Positions 45,585-58,809 of a stretch of 64,000 nucleotides of DNA are shown here, piece after piece. The stretch is from Hemerocallis citrina (lineage: Eukaryota > Streptophyta > Magnoliopsida > Asparagales > Asphodelaceae): NCBI GenBank assembly GCA_017893485.1, contig CM030363.1:113083073-113147072 (forward strand), in the 5' to 3' direction. The notes below the pieces were generated by a model. It did not search any database. It was not told the DNA's origin and worked only from the letters and a program-made list of their open reading frames with translations. Both the position numbers and the translations under genes were made by a program. Each line of letters begins with the position of its first letter. Position 1 is the first letter of the stretch.

Positions 45585-46900
45585 TTGTAGGATTGCTTCT
45601 AAAAATAATTGGAAGCAATATTCATGCTACTAAGGTTGTAGGATTCCTCCTAAAAATAATTAGAAGCCATGTTTATGCTTGAATTGTTATAGGATTACTT
45701 CTAAAAATAATTAGAGACCATATTCATCCTACCCATGTTGTAGGATTATTCCTAAAAATAATTAGAAGCCATGTTTATGCTTCAATTGTTGTAGGATTAC
45801 TTCTAAAAATAATTAGAGACCATATTCATGCTACTCATGTTGTAGGATTATTCCTAAAAATAATTAGAAGCCATGTTTATGCTTTACATGTTGTAGGATT
45901 ATTCCTAAAAATAATTAGAAGCCATGTTTATGCTTCAATTGTTGTAGGATTACTTCTAAAAATAATTAGAAGCCATATCCATGCTTAGTTAGTTGTAGGA
46001 TTGCTTGTAAAAATATCCTACCATGTTTACCATGCTTAATTAGTTGTAGCTTTGCTTCAAAAAATATTTAGAAGCCATCTCCATGCTAAATTAGTTGTAG
46101 GATTACTTATAAAAAATATCATACCATGATTCTATGCTTGATTAGTTGTAGGATGTTTATTAAAATTATCCCATCATGCTTTATGTTGTAGGACTTTTTC
46201 TACCATGGTTTTATGCTTAAATTAGTTGTAGGATGTTTATTAAAATTATCCCATCATGCTTTATGTTTAGGATGTTGTAGGACTTTTTCTAAAAAAATAT
46301 TCTACCATGCTTACCATGCTTAGTTAGTTGTAGCTTTGCTTCTAAAAATAATTAGAAGCCATATCTATGCTTAATTAGTTGTAGGATTGCATTTAAAAAT
46401 ATCCTACCATGCTTACCATGCTTAGTTAGTTGTAGCTTTGCTTCTAAAAATAATTAGAAGCCATATCTATGCTTAATTAGTTGTAGGATTGCATTTAAAA
46501 ATATCCAACCATGCTTACCATGCTTAGTTAGTTGTAGCTTTGCTTCTAAAAATAATTAGAAGCCATATCCATGCTTAGTTAGTTGTAGGATTGCATTTAA
46601 AAATATCCTACCATGCTTACCATGCTTAGTTAGTTGTAGCTTTGCTTCTAAAAATAATTAGAAGCCATATCTATGCTTAATTAGTTGTAAGATTGCTTTA
46701 AAAATATCCTACCATGTCTACCATGCTTAGTTAGTGGTAGCTTTGCTTCTAGAAATGCTTAGAAGCCATAATCCATGCTTAGCTAGTTGTAGGATTACTT
46801 ATAAAAATATCCTACCATGATTCTATGCTTAATTAATTGTAGAATGTTTTATAAACTTATCCTACCATGCTTAACGTTTAGAATGTTGTAGGATTCTTTT
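45585..46900 (+). repeat. 51-bp tandem array with 102-bp higher-order units in I
   Basis: Units start TTGTAGGATT or TTGTAGCTTT. Starts at 45739, 45789, 45840, 45891 and 45942 give a 50-51-bp period. From about 46328 two variants alternate and the same variant recurs at 46328, 46430, 46532, 46634 and 46735, a 102-bp higher-order repeat. The left and right ends are degraded. Confidence 0.92.
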
Positions 46901-47935
46901 CCTAGCATGCTTGGTAATGTTGTAGGATTCTTTTCCTATCATGTTTAGTAACTCACTTATACTAGAATTTTGTAGGATTCATTCCTAAAGTTTCCTATTA
47001 TGTTTAGTGACTTAGTTATGCTTAGAATGTGTAGGATTCAATCCAAAAGTTTCCTACAATGTTTGGATAAATTTTATTGTGCCTAGAGTGTTGTAGGATC
47101 CATGATAAAATCATATACCATGCTAGTTTAATTGTTGGAAAGCGATATATCATGCTAGCTTAATTATAAGTATTTGGCATATCATGCTAGTTTAAATTGT
47201 ATGCAAATTGTATACCATGCTAGATAAATGGTAGAGAAGTGTATACTATGTTAGTGAATGACCATGATTCATGCTAAGTAAGTAGGGATCATGCAAATTA
47301 TTGATCATATTAAGTTAAGGATACCCATACTAGGATGTTCATGCTTAGGGTAAAGAAACTACCCATGGCTAGTTGTAGTGATTTATGTTGGATTCTATGC
47401 CATGCTAGAGTAATACATGATTAGAACATTGTAGGAGTAATGTTAGAATATCTACTATACCTTGGAATGATTGTATGTTATATTAGTTATCTATCCATGC
47501 TTGTGTTATGGTGATTAGTCAAGATAAGTAGTAAGTTTTCATGCTTGCTTGACTATAGTAGACTCTATGTCTAGGTCGTAGTGATTTTTATGTTTAAGCT
47601 CGATGAAAACACAAGCATTAATCATATTCATACTTAGGAGTGTGAAAGTGAGTAGTTCTATTTTGTAATTGGATTACTTTAGGAAGATGCCTACGAGTGT
47701 ATGTCATGCCTAAGACATTATAGGTCGAAGTAGTAAGATCGGGAAGACCACTAGCGATAGTTAATTCGATAAAGGCGGTTATGTCGCCTTCGGATTCTTC
47801 CTTAGTAGAATACCGATCTTAGACTACTAGTAGATCCCTTTGTTGCTTCTAATAGTAGAAGATTAAGGTTGTTAGTAAGCACGCTTGGGTGCTTCTAGGA
47901 TTGATTACCTGTATGGTTGTTTGCACACGGTCGTG

Positions 47936-48169
47936 CTCGTACGTGGCTCGACTGGCCCGTATGTAGCGGTGGGTCTCATACGTAGCTTAGTTGGCTCGTA
48001 TGTAGGTTGTTGTCTCGTACGCGGCCCGACTGGTCCGTACGTAGCTGTTGGTCTCATACGCGGCTTATTTGGCTGGTATGTACGTGGTTATCTCCTACGA
48101 GGCCCGCCTGGCTCGTAGGTAGTTATTGTTTCATACGTAGCTTAGTTGGCTCGTATGTGGTTATTACTC
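47936..48169 (+). repeat. 39-bp repeat array in 78-bp dimers
   Basis: Three 78-bp units start CTC(G/C)TACG at 47936, 48014 and 48092. Each splits into two related 39-bp halves (CTCGTACG... and CTCATACG...). The GC-rich array keeps one frame open because 39 is a multiple of 3 (frame 47885-48118), which I regard as a by-product. Confidence 0.9.
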
Positions 48170-51100
48170 GTGTATAGCTTGTTAGTTAGTACACAGTTAG
48201 TTGTGCTATCTAGGGTGATGTTACCACCCTAAGGGCTATCGACCATCAAGACATGTGTTTCTACCCTAAGGAACTGTGGAGGAGTCGCTCCTTGTGTACC
48301 GTCGAATCTTAACCAGGGTAGGTTGATCGAGGACCGGAGTATAGACAGAATCCAAGTCTAGGGTAGCGGCGTGCGTATATATTCGCGACGGCCAAAGTCT
48401 TGGATCGATGAGCCACGAACCGGGTCCTGAAGGATTCTGGTAAATCTAGGTTGAGCGGCCTAGTAGAGTTGTTTTGCGAAGCCTAATTTAAGGCCTAGCA
48501 TGTTGTGTTATAATATCGTCATCCCTAGGATTGTTCGAGTCAGGGACATCACTAGGATAGTGACTTATAAGGATCAGTTTACTTAAACCCTTTTGCCGGG
48601 AGAGAGGGGTCAGTTGTAGGGGGCCCCGACACCAACTCATCTCTTGAGGCAGATCATAGGTGGTGTACCGGGTTGTACCTTCCCGTCAAAGGGATACGTA
48701 CGGTGCCGTCTCACAAGTTGAGGACACGGGTTGCGTATCTCGCTCTGTTAATTCCTGAAGTACCGTGGCTAGGGGTGCCACAAGATGCATTGTGCAGTCC
48801 TGCGCTTGCGATACCCCAGAGAGTGCCACAGGGTAGGCTTCGTGCTACCCTGCGCTTGCGAAACTCTATGGTTTGATTGTTGTAATGACACCCGATACGT
48901 CGGGATCGTCTAATTTGAGTGAGGTCCGGTTAGCCGGGTCGCGGTGGCGAACGTAGACACCACGGGCGAAATGCAACAGTGGCACATGACCACATCTGCA
49001 GCCTCGCGAGTCACGTGTAGGTGTCAGGAACAGGTTGTGTACAATTAGAATTCATAACGCGGGTTCAATCCCTATATATGGAGAAACGGCTTGAGATGGA
49101 GTCGCATGTAGTATGGGCTGCATGTTGCTTTCGGAGACTTGCTGATATTAGAATAGGAGCATCCTAGTTCTATGTAAACATCGCATTAGAGTCTAGTCAT
49201 AGCACTCACAAACACTTGAACTACACCAACACTATTGCTATATTTTGTATATTGTTTGGAAGATTTGCTGCTATATGATCAGCCTTTAAGCGTCAGTGAA
49301 TACTGACGTCCCCACTTCCATAGGTACTGGATCGCCAAAGTACAAAGGCGATATTCAGGAGGACTCAAGGCGAGGAAAGCAAGGAGTCAGTATTAAGTTT
49401 AGTTCCGCTGCAAAATATGTATTGATTCTGTATTAGTTAAGAGGTACTCTGATGTAAGATGTTAAAGGTTGTAATACTTAGAAATGTAAAGGTAATATTG
49501 TAACTCTATTGTAAGATATTACAGTTGTACAATATTCAGACTTGTAACACATTGTGTATTGAATAAAAAGTTTTAAATTCTCCTGTTTTTCTGTGTATTG
49601 TGACTAATTGAAGAAAAGGTCTTGGTTCGTGTCACGGTTTTCCAGTATCGGAAATCGGGGCGCTACACCATTACTAGATCTTCCCTTATGAAATCCCTTC
49701 TTGATCACTTTTATTTTGGTTATCAACAGACATGATAGTACATGAAATAGTGTGAACTTATCATGGTACAATCATTATTAGGTTCGGGGAAACAATTAAA
49801 CATGCATAAATGATATACAGTCACATAAACGAGCAAAACAGTGTATGTTCATATTCAGGACAGCATGACAGTACAGTACTAAAATAGTGATTCGTGTTAC
49901 TACAGAAATCCAAATCTGAATCCGTCGAAGAATCTAGAAAATAGACTTCAACACGAATCCAGCGATTATATATAAGCCAAAAAGTATTTCACAAAATCAT
50001 AACTCAAAACTGATTTGAATCTAGAAAATACGTTCAGCCAGAACTCAGTAACTCGTATTCAATGTCAGAAAAAAAGCTTGAAAACTTCTCAAATAAATCG
50101 AGGAAAAATATGGGGTAGTCCCCTATATGTCTCGTATCAGAATATAAAGTTTTATAATATTCCAGTAAAATTATTTCAGTCAACAAAATCAGAAAATATC
50201 AAGAAACGATAGTTTGGCAAATTTGGAATTCCTAACACTGCTGTACGAAAACTGTAATATCTCACAAACCGTGAAACGAAATCCAAATCCGTCAAAGGGA
50301 GATGAAAATACAAATCGAAATCCATATTCATAAATATTTTCCATACAGTAAAAGGAAATAGGGTGAAAATACAATTCTTTACAGAAAATCGAGCAAAATA
50401 CAACAAGTGTAGCTTGCATAAAAAGGCATGAAATGGTATATAAAACTCATCAATAAAATCCACCAAAATTCTGGGTAATCCCTAGATAGATATAGAAATA
50501 CTGTACAAAATTTCATATCAAAATAATATAATTAGGACTAGTATCAAAATAGTTTAATCATCAAAATCATCAAGAAACGAAATCTGGAATATAATATACC
50601 TCTGTAGTAAAATGGCCATAACTCACCCATACGAAAATGAAATCGATCAAGGTCAGAGATTTTGGAAAGAAGACGGATTTCTCTACAATTCATGTTGAAT
50701 ACAAAAGTTAATAATTCTGGTCTTAATACGGTCTAAAATACAAATCAAAACTTATCATCGACAAATATTGATTTTCTCATAAAAAACAAAACCAACATAA
50801 ACCATACAAAGCTCGTTCCAATCACACTCAAACATGATATGGAGTCTACTAAGTATGCAAACATCATGAAATAGAGTAAATAACATATTCACAACCATCA
50901 TATCACATGGATCTCATCAAACACATAATTTCACCTAATTATCTCGCATATATGAATAGATCAAGAACGGTCAATCCTAGTTGTTTTCATGTCGACTTTT
51001 GTGTCGTGAGACAACTATGGTCAATAAAACAATAGAGACAACCCATCAAAAATAACACACACACGAGTTGTCTGTAGAACCCAACTATACTATAAGCGGT

Positions 51101-52071
51101 ATTTTTGACTTGTATCATACAAAGAAATTTGAGTACAAGTTACTTGCCTTAACCGAAGACGAAAACGAAGAACACCAAGAATAACGGGAATGGATCCCGA
51201 CAATGAACAAAACCCACAAACATGAATCACGAACCAAACGACGATCCACACGTGCAAACTCAAGCACGTGCAATACACACACGGCGAGAGAGAGCAAGAG
51301 AGTGTCGGGCGTCGGGAGTGTCGGCTGGCCCTTGCGGCTGGCTGCTACTCCGACTGCTGCTGCTAATCAGCGCAACGGCGACGGAAGGGACGGGAAGAGA
51401 GAAATGGGGATGAAGGAGATGGGTATCGGGCTAGGGTGATGGTCGGGGGAGTTGATGATCGGGTGTGGGTGAGGTGCAGGCAGAAGGTGTTGGTCAGCCA
51501 GGGGAGGTAGGGGTCGACTGGGGTTTGGGGTGTTGACGGCTGACGGCGCAAGCAATGGAGAAGAGGAGGCCGGGAGATTAGGGTTAGGGTTTAGGGAGAG
51601 TGGGTTAGTTTATATAGGGTATGATTTAGGGTTTGTAGTAGGATATGGGTAATTGGGTATTTGGGTTTAATTGGGTCCAACAGGAGAAGAAATAGGATTA
51701 GTTTAATTAGGATTTGATTAGGATAAATTGTATTGAACTGAAAATAGGATTGTAGGTCAATTTGGCTTTGGTAATCAACTAGGGATCAAAAGCACTAGGA
51801 TTGGGAATAGGGTAACCAACCAAAACACCATGAGCACCCAAGAACAAATAAAGAGAACAAGATTCCAATAAAGAGAAAAAAAACAACAATCGATGAAGAA
51901 CAAAGCAAAAAGACGAACAAATCAACACAAATAGCTCAAAATGAAACAAAACCAATATATATTGAAAACAACTCCAATATACGTTCCAAGAAAATACAAG
52001 AGAGTACAAATACTCAAGAAGAAGAAAAATATACCAAAAATACGAAAAAAGAAAACAGGTGTTACAACTTG

Positions 52072-52256
52072 TGTATTTGCACTGGATTCGGCCAAGAGTC
52101 TAGATTCTAGATTTTCTGACAGATCCAGATTTGCACTCTTGTGGCAATGGGAATCTCAGATTTGGTGCAGCATTGTCCTGCTGTCTAGAATTGAATGTCT
52201 CGTTGTCCTAGTCTATTATGAGTTGTTTGTCACTCGTGCATGTTTCTGTCCGACCT
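52072..52256 (+). mobile_element. LTR D, continuation after element E
   Basis: Resembles the third internal unit of the F LTR (for example AGTCTAGATTCTAGATTTTCTG against 56610-56630), and so continues LTR D from 34504. It ends where LTR H begins. Confidence 0.65.
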
Positions 52257-52556
52257 TGTAACTCTTGTTCCCACAAATACATATTTTCTGTGTATTTTCA
52301 GTATTTCGATTTTGTAAATTATTTTTCCGCTTTCAAATTCTTTTTGTTAAAATGTATTGTTGGATCTTCTATTAAAGTCTATTTTTAATCAATGATCTTA
52401 TTTGTAACTAGTTTCCAATGATTTTCATATTGTAATACGAATCTTATTGTTAATATTATTATTATGACCTTGATACATATTATGATTATTATTATTGTTA
52501 CTATCATTATTATTGTTTTTGTTATTAGCATTAGTATTAGTATTATTAGTTTTAAC

Positions 52557-52608
<52 letters not shown>

Positions 52609-53856
52609 GTTGTTGTTGTTGTTGTTGTTGTTTATAGATTGTTTATTAAAAATTTAATTCTATTCATTAATCGTATTTGTAGTTTCTTTCAAATTGGTTT
52701 CATATAATCCTATTTTTACATATGACCTTGTTATGGTTATTGTTATTATTATTATTATTATTACTATAAAATCGTATTGGATTTGTTAGTATTTGAGTAT
52801 TAACTCAATGTATACTATCTGATTCATTGTACTATTGTATTACTATTTATTAAGATTGATTTAATTACTGTCTTTTAATCTAAATTTTATTTAATTATCT
52901 CCCTATTAGATTTAAACCAATTTATTATCCAAACCCACTTTTATTGGATCCTACCCGTTAACCCTATACCCATTAACTCTATATATAAACCCTACCTAAC
53001 CCTACCCTACTCTAACCCTACCCCCATATCCTTACGAAACATCCCGCCACCAACCCTCACCCCCCTATCATCCCCTACCTCCAAAGCAACCCATTACCGC
53101 TCGCCTCTCTATCTCCTACTTCCGACCTCCTCGTCCTCTTCCCTGAACTTCATCCCCATCGGCCTCGCCCTGTCTCCTACCTTCCCTACCAGCCAGTTGA
53201 ACTCCACCGTGACCTCCCCTGGTTCACCACAGAACTGCCTTCGTCCACTCCTGCACATCCCGATGCCCCTGCTTTGCCTCGCCCTGCTCCTGTACAACCT
53301 CTGAAACCCATTCCCCTGTTCCTCCGTGACTCTCTGCTTCGAACCCATCCACAACAAACACCACCATCGCCATCACTCTGATCGAAAGACACTTCTCCCC
53401 TATGAGTTACTCCCCGATAATAGAGCACCTTCCCAGCCACAGTGACCACAGCCACCCTGCCGTCATCGAGCCCCCGTCGCCGCACCTGAGCACCACCCTG
53501 AGCTCCACGCCGTCAACCCCACCCTTGCTACCGTCGATTGCCAAGTGCTTCATCATCATGATGCTCATATGAATCTGGGCCGTCCGATCTCGATTTGATC
53601 ATCACCTTGATCTCATCCAATTGAGATCAGATCAGCATGAAGATCATATCAGAACCGTCGATCGCGATCATCATCATCATCAAGCTCTTAGATCTCAGTC
53701 GTCCGATCATCTTGATCTTGATCATCATCATGATTCGCGCCGATTCGATCTCGATCTTCGATCAACGTCCTCATCCAATCAAGGCAAGTATCTTCTAGTA
53801 TAATTCGTTGTTCTAGTACAGGCTTTTATTTAAAAATATCGCAAGTTGAGTGTAGT
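52257..53856 (+). mobile_element. LTR H, left portion
   Basis: Begins TGTAACTCTTG and aligns by eye with the first 150 bp of the F LTR (shared GGATCTTCTATT). It has (TTA)n/(TTG)n at 52556-52631, CCCTA-rich DNA, TATA box ATATATAAAC at 52981-52990, a GC-rich leader and a GATC-rich stretch (53580-53770). Interrupted by element F at 53857, it continues at 63054 and leaves the window. Confidence 0.72.
52556..52631 (+). repeat. (TTA)n followed by (TTG)n microsatellite
   Basis: Uninterrupted TTA repeat turning into TTG repeat. It also exists, shorter, at the same LTR position in F (54070-54130, 59227-59290). Confidence 0.95.
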
Positions 53857-56800
53857 TGTAAAACCTGTTTTCCCAAAAATGTATTTTTTTGTATTTTCTG
53901 TATTTAAAATTTCCCAATTTAATTTTTCGGTTTTAAAATTCTTTTGACAAAATGTATTTTTGGATCTTCTATTCAAAAGTTATTTTCGATTAATAATTAT
54001 TATTAACTATTTTTTTAATACAAATCTTATTATTGTTATTAACACTTCGATTTTTATTATTATTTTTAATACTATTATTATTATTATTATTATTGTTGTT
54101 GTTATTGTTATTGTTTTTATTATTATTATTAATATTTCTATAAAATTCTAAATTTGTATTTTTATTAGTTATTTTATTTTCCTAATACCCAAAACCCATT
54201 TTTTATTTGATAGGATTTCTTATATTAAAAACCCTTAAATCCTATAATCCCTAAAACCCATTTAAACCCAATACCCTATTCTTTAACCCATTTACCCACT
54301 TAATTCCCACACCCATAACTCTAAACCTAATACCATTAACTTATATCCTGATTAACTATTACTCCACCCTACCTGAAACCCCCAAACCCGTTTACTTTCC
54401 CCACCCGAAACCATCAAAACCTAAACCTAACTATATAAATACCTATCATGCTTACCTGTTTATCTCCCTGCGTGCGCCGCTTCGTCTTATCTCCATCTTC
54501 GGCCACCCATCCCTGTGCTTTACCCCTCATTCGTTGGCTGCTCCTGACCCCCTCTCCATCCTTTCTCCCTCCTCCTGCATCGTAACCATCCCATCTCCTC
54601 GGCGCGCTCCCCCGTTCTCTCCTCTGCCGCTCGCTGTTTAACCCAGCGACAGCGTTGATCCTCTGCAGTGCCAGTAGCAGATCACCTCGGCACCCTTCCT
54701 AACCCTCTCCCCATCATCCAGTCTTCCTCGACAGTGACTTCGTCAGCTAGCCCCTGCATCACACTGATTCTCTGACGCAAGGCAGGAACGTCTAGACGCC
54801 CTGTGTCGACCAGTAGCTCCCCTGCGCCGTCGCTCTACAGTCAGCAGCGTAGCCAGCACTGTCCCCACCTTACAGCCAGCCTGCCCTTTTGCTGTGATCA
54901 TGGGGTTTTGATCTTCCTTGATCGTGGGCCATCGATCTCATCTTGATCACATCTTGATCATGGAGTGTTTGATCATGGCTTTGATTGTGAGCCGTCTGTT
55001 GGATCTTGATCATCATCTCCTCTTGATGCCATGGGTTTATTTGTGATCAAGTCTTGATCATTTTCAAATCTCGAACCTTGATCACATTATCATCATCTTA
55101 GAGTTCTTGGATCACTTTGATTGGTGGCCGTCCGATCGTCGATCTGATCCGATCATCATCATCATCATCAAGATACTGATCACATTTCGATCTTGATCTT
55201 GATCTTCGATCAGAGTTGTTCGATCTGATCCGATCGCCTTGATCTCTTGATCTCATGATCTCAGCCGTCCGATCCTGTTTGTGGGTTATTTGTTCTTTGG
55301 ATTAGTGATCTTGTTCGTGTTCGCTTGTTCGTGCCCAGGAATATGTTCCCGTTATTCTTGCTTTTTCCTTCGTAGGATTCATCGTCTCTCAGGCAACTAA
55401 CTTGTACTTAAATTCCTTTGTATGATACAAGTCAAAAATACCACCTATAGTGTAGTTGGGTCTAGAGACGACTCTTGTTTGTGTTATTCTTGATGAGTTT
55501 TATCTGTATAGTGCTATTTTGACCATAGATGACTCACGACATAAAATTTGACATGAAATAACTTAGGTTTTATCCGTTCTTGATTTGATCATGTATGTAG
55601 AACTTTTGTGAAAATTTGTGATTTTGTTGAGACCCATGTGACATACTTGGTGTGGACATGCTAGATACCCTAATTCATGATGTTTGGACACTTGGTAGAC
55701 TCGATTTCATGTTTGGTTGTGTTTTGAACAAATTTTGTATGATATATGTTGAGGAGTTGTTAAAGGAAAAAATCTGTATTTTGTCGCTGATCTGTTTTAT
55801 TTGTTGTTTTGGACTGTCTTGAAGTCAGTAACTTAATTTCAGTATAAAACACGAGTTTTAGAGAAATTCGTCTTCTTTCCAACCCCTCTGACCGTGCTCG
55901 ATTTCGTTTTCGTATGTGTGAGTTATGATTGTTTTACTACATAGGTGTAGATCATTTCCAGATTTCATTTCTTGGTAATTTTGATGATTAAATTATTTTG
56001 ATACTAGTTCTAAACATGTTATCTTGATCTGAAACTTTGGTCATTTTTTCTTATCTACTTAGGGATTACCCTAAATTTTTGGTGGATTTTACTGATGAGT
56101 TTTATGTGCCGTTTCATGCTCGTTTATGAAAACTACACTTGCTGTATTTTGCTCGCTGTTCTGTAAAGAATCGTATTTTCACTCTGATTCCTTTTACTGT
56201 ATGAGAAAAATTTGTGAAATATGAAAGTTAATATATTTTGTCTATTTTCATCTCCCTTTGGCTGATTTGGGTTTCGTTTCACTGGTTGGGAGATATTATT
56301 GTTTTCGTACAGCAGTGTTGGAAATTCCAGATTTGCCAAACTCTCGTTTATTGATGTTTCTTATTTTTGATGACTGATCTAATTTTACTGGAAAATTTTG
56401 AAACTTTATATTTAGATACTGTACATATAGGAAAATACCTCAGATTCTTCATAGATTTATTTATTGAGTTTTCATGCTGCTTTTCTGCTCTCGAATTCGT
56501 TTTCCTGATTTCTGGCTGAACCTATTTTCTGTATTCAAATCAGTTTTGAGTTATATTTTTGTGAATTAATATATGACTTATTTATACTCTCTGGATTCGG
56601 TTAGGAGTCTATTTTCTAGATGTTTCGACGGATTTAGATTTGCATGCTTGTAATACTGGAAACCACTGTTTTACTACAGTATGGTCTTGCTGTCCTGAAC
56701 TAGAGACATGGTTATTTTATTCTTTTATGAGTTCTCTTGTACCCGTACATGTTTATCTTACAACTTGAACTTGTCACATGATCATACCATGTTATTCTTG

Positions 56801-57871
56801 GTATATTTTGCACACCTACATGCTTGTTTGACATTAATAATAAATAATCAAGCCGGGGTTTAAGGGAATGATCTAATAGTGGATAATTCAGAAATGTGTA
56901 CTTGGATGGAGATCCACTGATCCTACGTGATTACTTGAGACATGATACTTGACATGTGATTACTTTATACTTGCATGCAGACATGATACTTGCCACTTGC
57001 ACAACTTGACACGTGATTACATGATACATGTTACATAATACTTGGAGTTTGGAGCTCGATTACTTGACTTGTCCCCAAGTATACTGCCCTCTATGGTCCA
57101 CTATGAAATCTAAAACGAAACTGTTTGTTGTAGCAACCATGTAAGGTGGGCTGCATGAAGTGCTACCTAGATAGTAATCACTACTAGACTTGATACATGA
57201 TATTTGATAATGATACTTGAACATAATACATGCATGTTTGATACTTGACTACATGATACTTGAGACTTGAAACTTGATAATTGATACATGATTACATGAT
57301 GCTTGACTTTTGATATATGCTACATGATACTTGTTCACTTTTCCATGTTAGTTGTTATTTTGACATCATGCTTATACCATGTTATTAGTTAGTTTCCCCA
57401 TGTACTTGTATCCTACATTATAAGTAGCCCATAACTTGTAATTGACGGATACTTGTTTTTCTCTTTTTCTTTTCCTGCAATTGTTGAATTGCAGATTTTG
57501 GAGAACAGGTTTCAGACGGTATTGGTGACATAATGTATTAGTGCTGCATTTTATTATTATTATTTCCTGTAGCTTGCTTGAATAATATTTCATTTGATTA
57601 CTTGGATTTATTCTTGTATTTGGGTAATGTGACCCCGGATAATTTTTTTATTTAGATCATGACTATTTGAGATTTATATATTTGGTTTCAAGTATTCTTG
57701 CTGATATTTTTGTTCATATGTGCATGTTGGTTGATACTTTTGCTTCCGACTCTGATGATTCTTGTGAATGTTGTAAAGATTCTTGAACAGCTTATGGATG
57801 ATGAAAATCATTCGCTGGGCTTTTGTCTCGTATCCGTATTCAGTATTCTTTTTGGGAAGCGAGGCGTGACA
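53857..57871 (+). repeat. Element F 5' LTR
   Basis: 4015 bp, TGTAAAACCTG to GAGGCGTGACA. In order: (TTA)-rich tract, CCCTAA-rich region, TATA box CTATATAAATA (54431-54441), GC-rich leader (54460-54900), GATC-rich tract (54950-55270), three related units about 373 bp apart (near 55915, 56287 and 56661), and CATGATACTTGA-type repeats (56930-57340). Confidence 0.92.
54431..54441 (+). promoter_or_regulatory. Element F LTR TATA box
   Basis: CTATATAAATA, repeated at 59595-59605 in the 3' LTR, just upstream of the GC-rich leader. Confidence 0.65.
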
Positions 57872-57881
57872 GAGTTTTCAG

Positions 57882-57893
57882 TGGTATCAGAGC
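57882..57893 (+). other. Primer-binding site of element F
   Basis: TGGTATCAGAGC, perfect plant initiator-Met site, 10 nt from the LTR end, as in element E. Confidence 0.95.
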
Positions 57894-58783
57894 ACCAGGT
57901 TTGGCTAATGTATTAGTTGCCTAATATATTAGACAAGTAAGGCTGGAACTGGGATCTGCTCAATATTTCACCAACCATGCATGCATAAATGAATCATAAC
58001 CAACTTAATCTGGATACTAGTCTTATTCCCCTGATTTTGATCCCTTCTTATACACTTCTTTGATTCCTTGATTCTTCCGTCTCTTTGAGTCGTTCTCTTT
58101 GATTGACCTCTTGTTGGGTATGAATTCATTTCTTCTCTTACCCATATTCCTTGAATTCTGGTGCTATCCATTCTTTTCTTTTCTGCTTGGTTCATCGATC
58201 GGCATCGCTGGATGCTATTGGCAGAGTCTCCCCCGATCAGAGTGGCGCAGCGGAAGCATTGTAGGCCCAAAACCCACTGGTTTTAGGACCCTTTTGTTGT
58301 TTCTCCTTCTCTACAGTGTTTGCTTCCTCCCATTGTTTGTATTCATCCCCATCCGTTGACTCATTGCTTGGTTCATCTCTTCCTTGTCCATCATTTCTTC
58401 GATTCCAGCTCTATCTATTTCGTCATTTCCTTCCTTTGCTATCTTGCAAGTCTTTTATTGTTTCTTCTTCATTTTTTATACCGATCACTTCTTTCTTGCA
58501 TTCCATTTTGCCATCATGCACTCATTCATTGTTTGATTCAATTCTTCCATGTCTTTTCTCCCTTTGATTCCAGTTCTGCCTTCTCCCTATCTTGCTTTGT
58601 TACCTTTTGCTGTTTCTCTCCTTTTGATGTTGTTATTTCTTTTCTTGCATTCTATTTGACATCATTGTTATCCACTTCCTTCTTTTTCTGGTATTGCCGC
58701 TGCTTGGATCCTTTCCCTTTACCCTATGTTTTGTTGCCCTTTCCTCCAGTTTGCTTTTGCCTTGTCCTATGTACTGCCTAAGT

Positions 58784-58803
58784 AAATTTCGAGGACGAAA
58801 TTT
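58784..58803 (+). promoter_or_regulatory. Hairpin upstream of the polypurine tract, element F
   Basis: Perfect 8-bp stem AAATTTCG/CGAAATTT around the loop AGGA, 21 nt from the LTR. The element does not code here, so conservation is not explained by protein. Confidence 0.75.
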
Positions 58804-58809
58804 TTTTGT

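Larger units (their letters stand above)
43899..49667 (+). mobile_element. Element I: 5.8-kb probable solo LTR in the E LTR
   Basis: Begins TGTAATATCCCGG, ends GGGCGCTACA, with perfect CCATT duplication (43894-43898 and 49668-49672). Excision restores the sequence seen in the left E LTR. The start sequence does not recur, and there is no primer site, polypurine tract or coding domain. A TATA box near 44467 and an AATAAA near 49562 indicate plus orientation. The end resembles Tekay-type LTR ends. A large share of it is tandem repeats. Confidence 0.8.
34505..52066 (-). mobile_element. Element E: Tekay-type Ty3/gypsy chromovirus
   Basis: Minus-strand element with perfect ACTTG duplication (34500-34504 and 52067-52071). 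LTRs are 34505-37841 and 42993-52066 (the second interrupted by element I; 3300 bp without it). From right to left it has an initiator-Met primer site, gag with two zinc knuckles, protease, RT, RNase H, integrase and C-terminal chromodomain, then a hairpin and polypurine tract. This is complete Tekay organisation, with stops, frameshifts, a changed RT active site and two candidate introns. Confidence 0.92.
42993..52066 (-). repeat. Element E right LTR (5' LTR in element sense), interrupted
   Basis: TGTCATGCTC to GGTGTTACA. Without element I and its duplicated CCATT it is 3300 bp, against 3337 bp for the left copy. GC-rich leader at 51270-51560 and TATA near 51606-51618. Confidence 0.9.

Noticed and set aside
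47885..48118. Repeat-peptide ORF over the 39-bp array
   Set aside because: Open only because the repeat length is a multiple of 3; no sign of coding constraint.
45052..48169. Regular repeats that might suggest a CRISPR array
   Set aside because: Units are contiguous tandem repeats without unique spacers, and the DNA is plant retrotransposon sequence.
52495..52707. Hydrophobic 70-codon frame (Ile and Val runs)
   Set aside because: Direct translation of the TTA and TTG microsatellites.
58320..58781. 153-codon plus-strand frame in the core of element F
   Set aside because: Phe/Leu/Ser low-complexity translation of pyrimidine-rich DNA, with no domain or conserved start.
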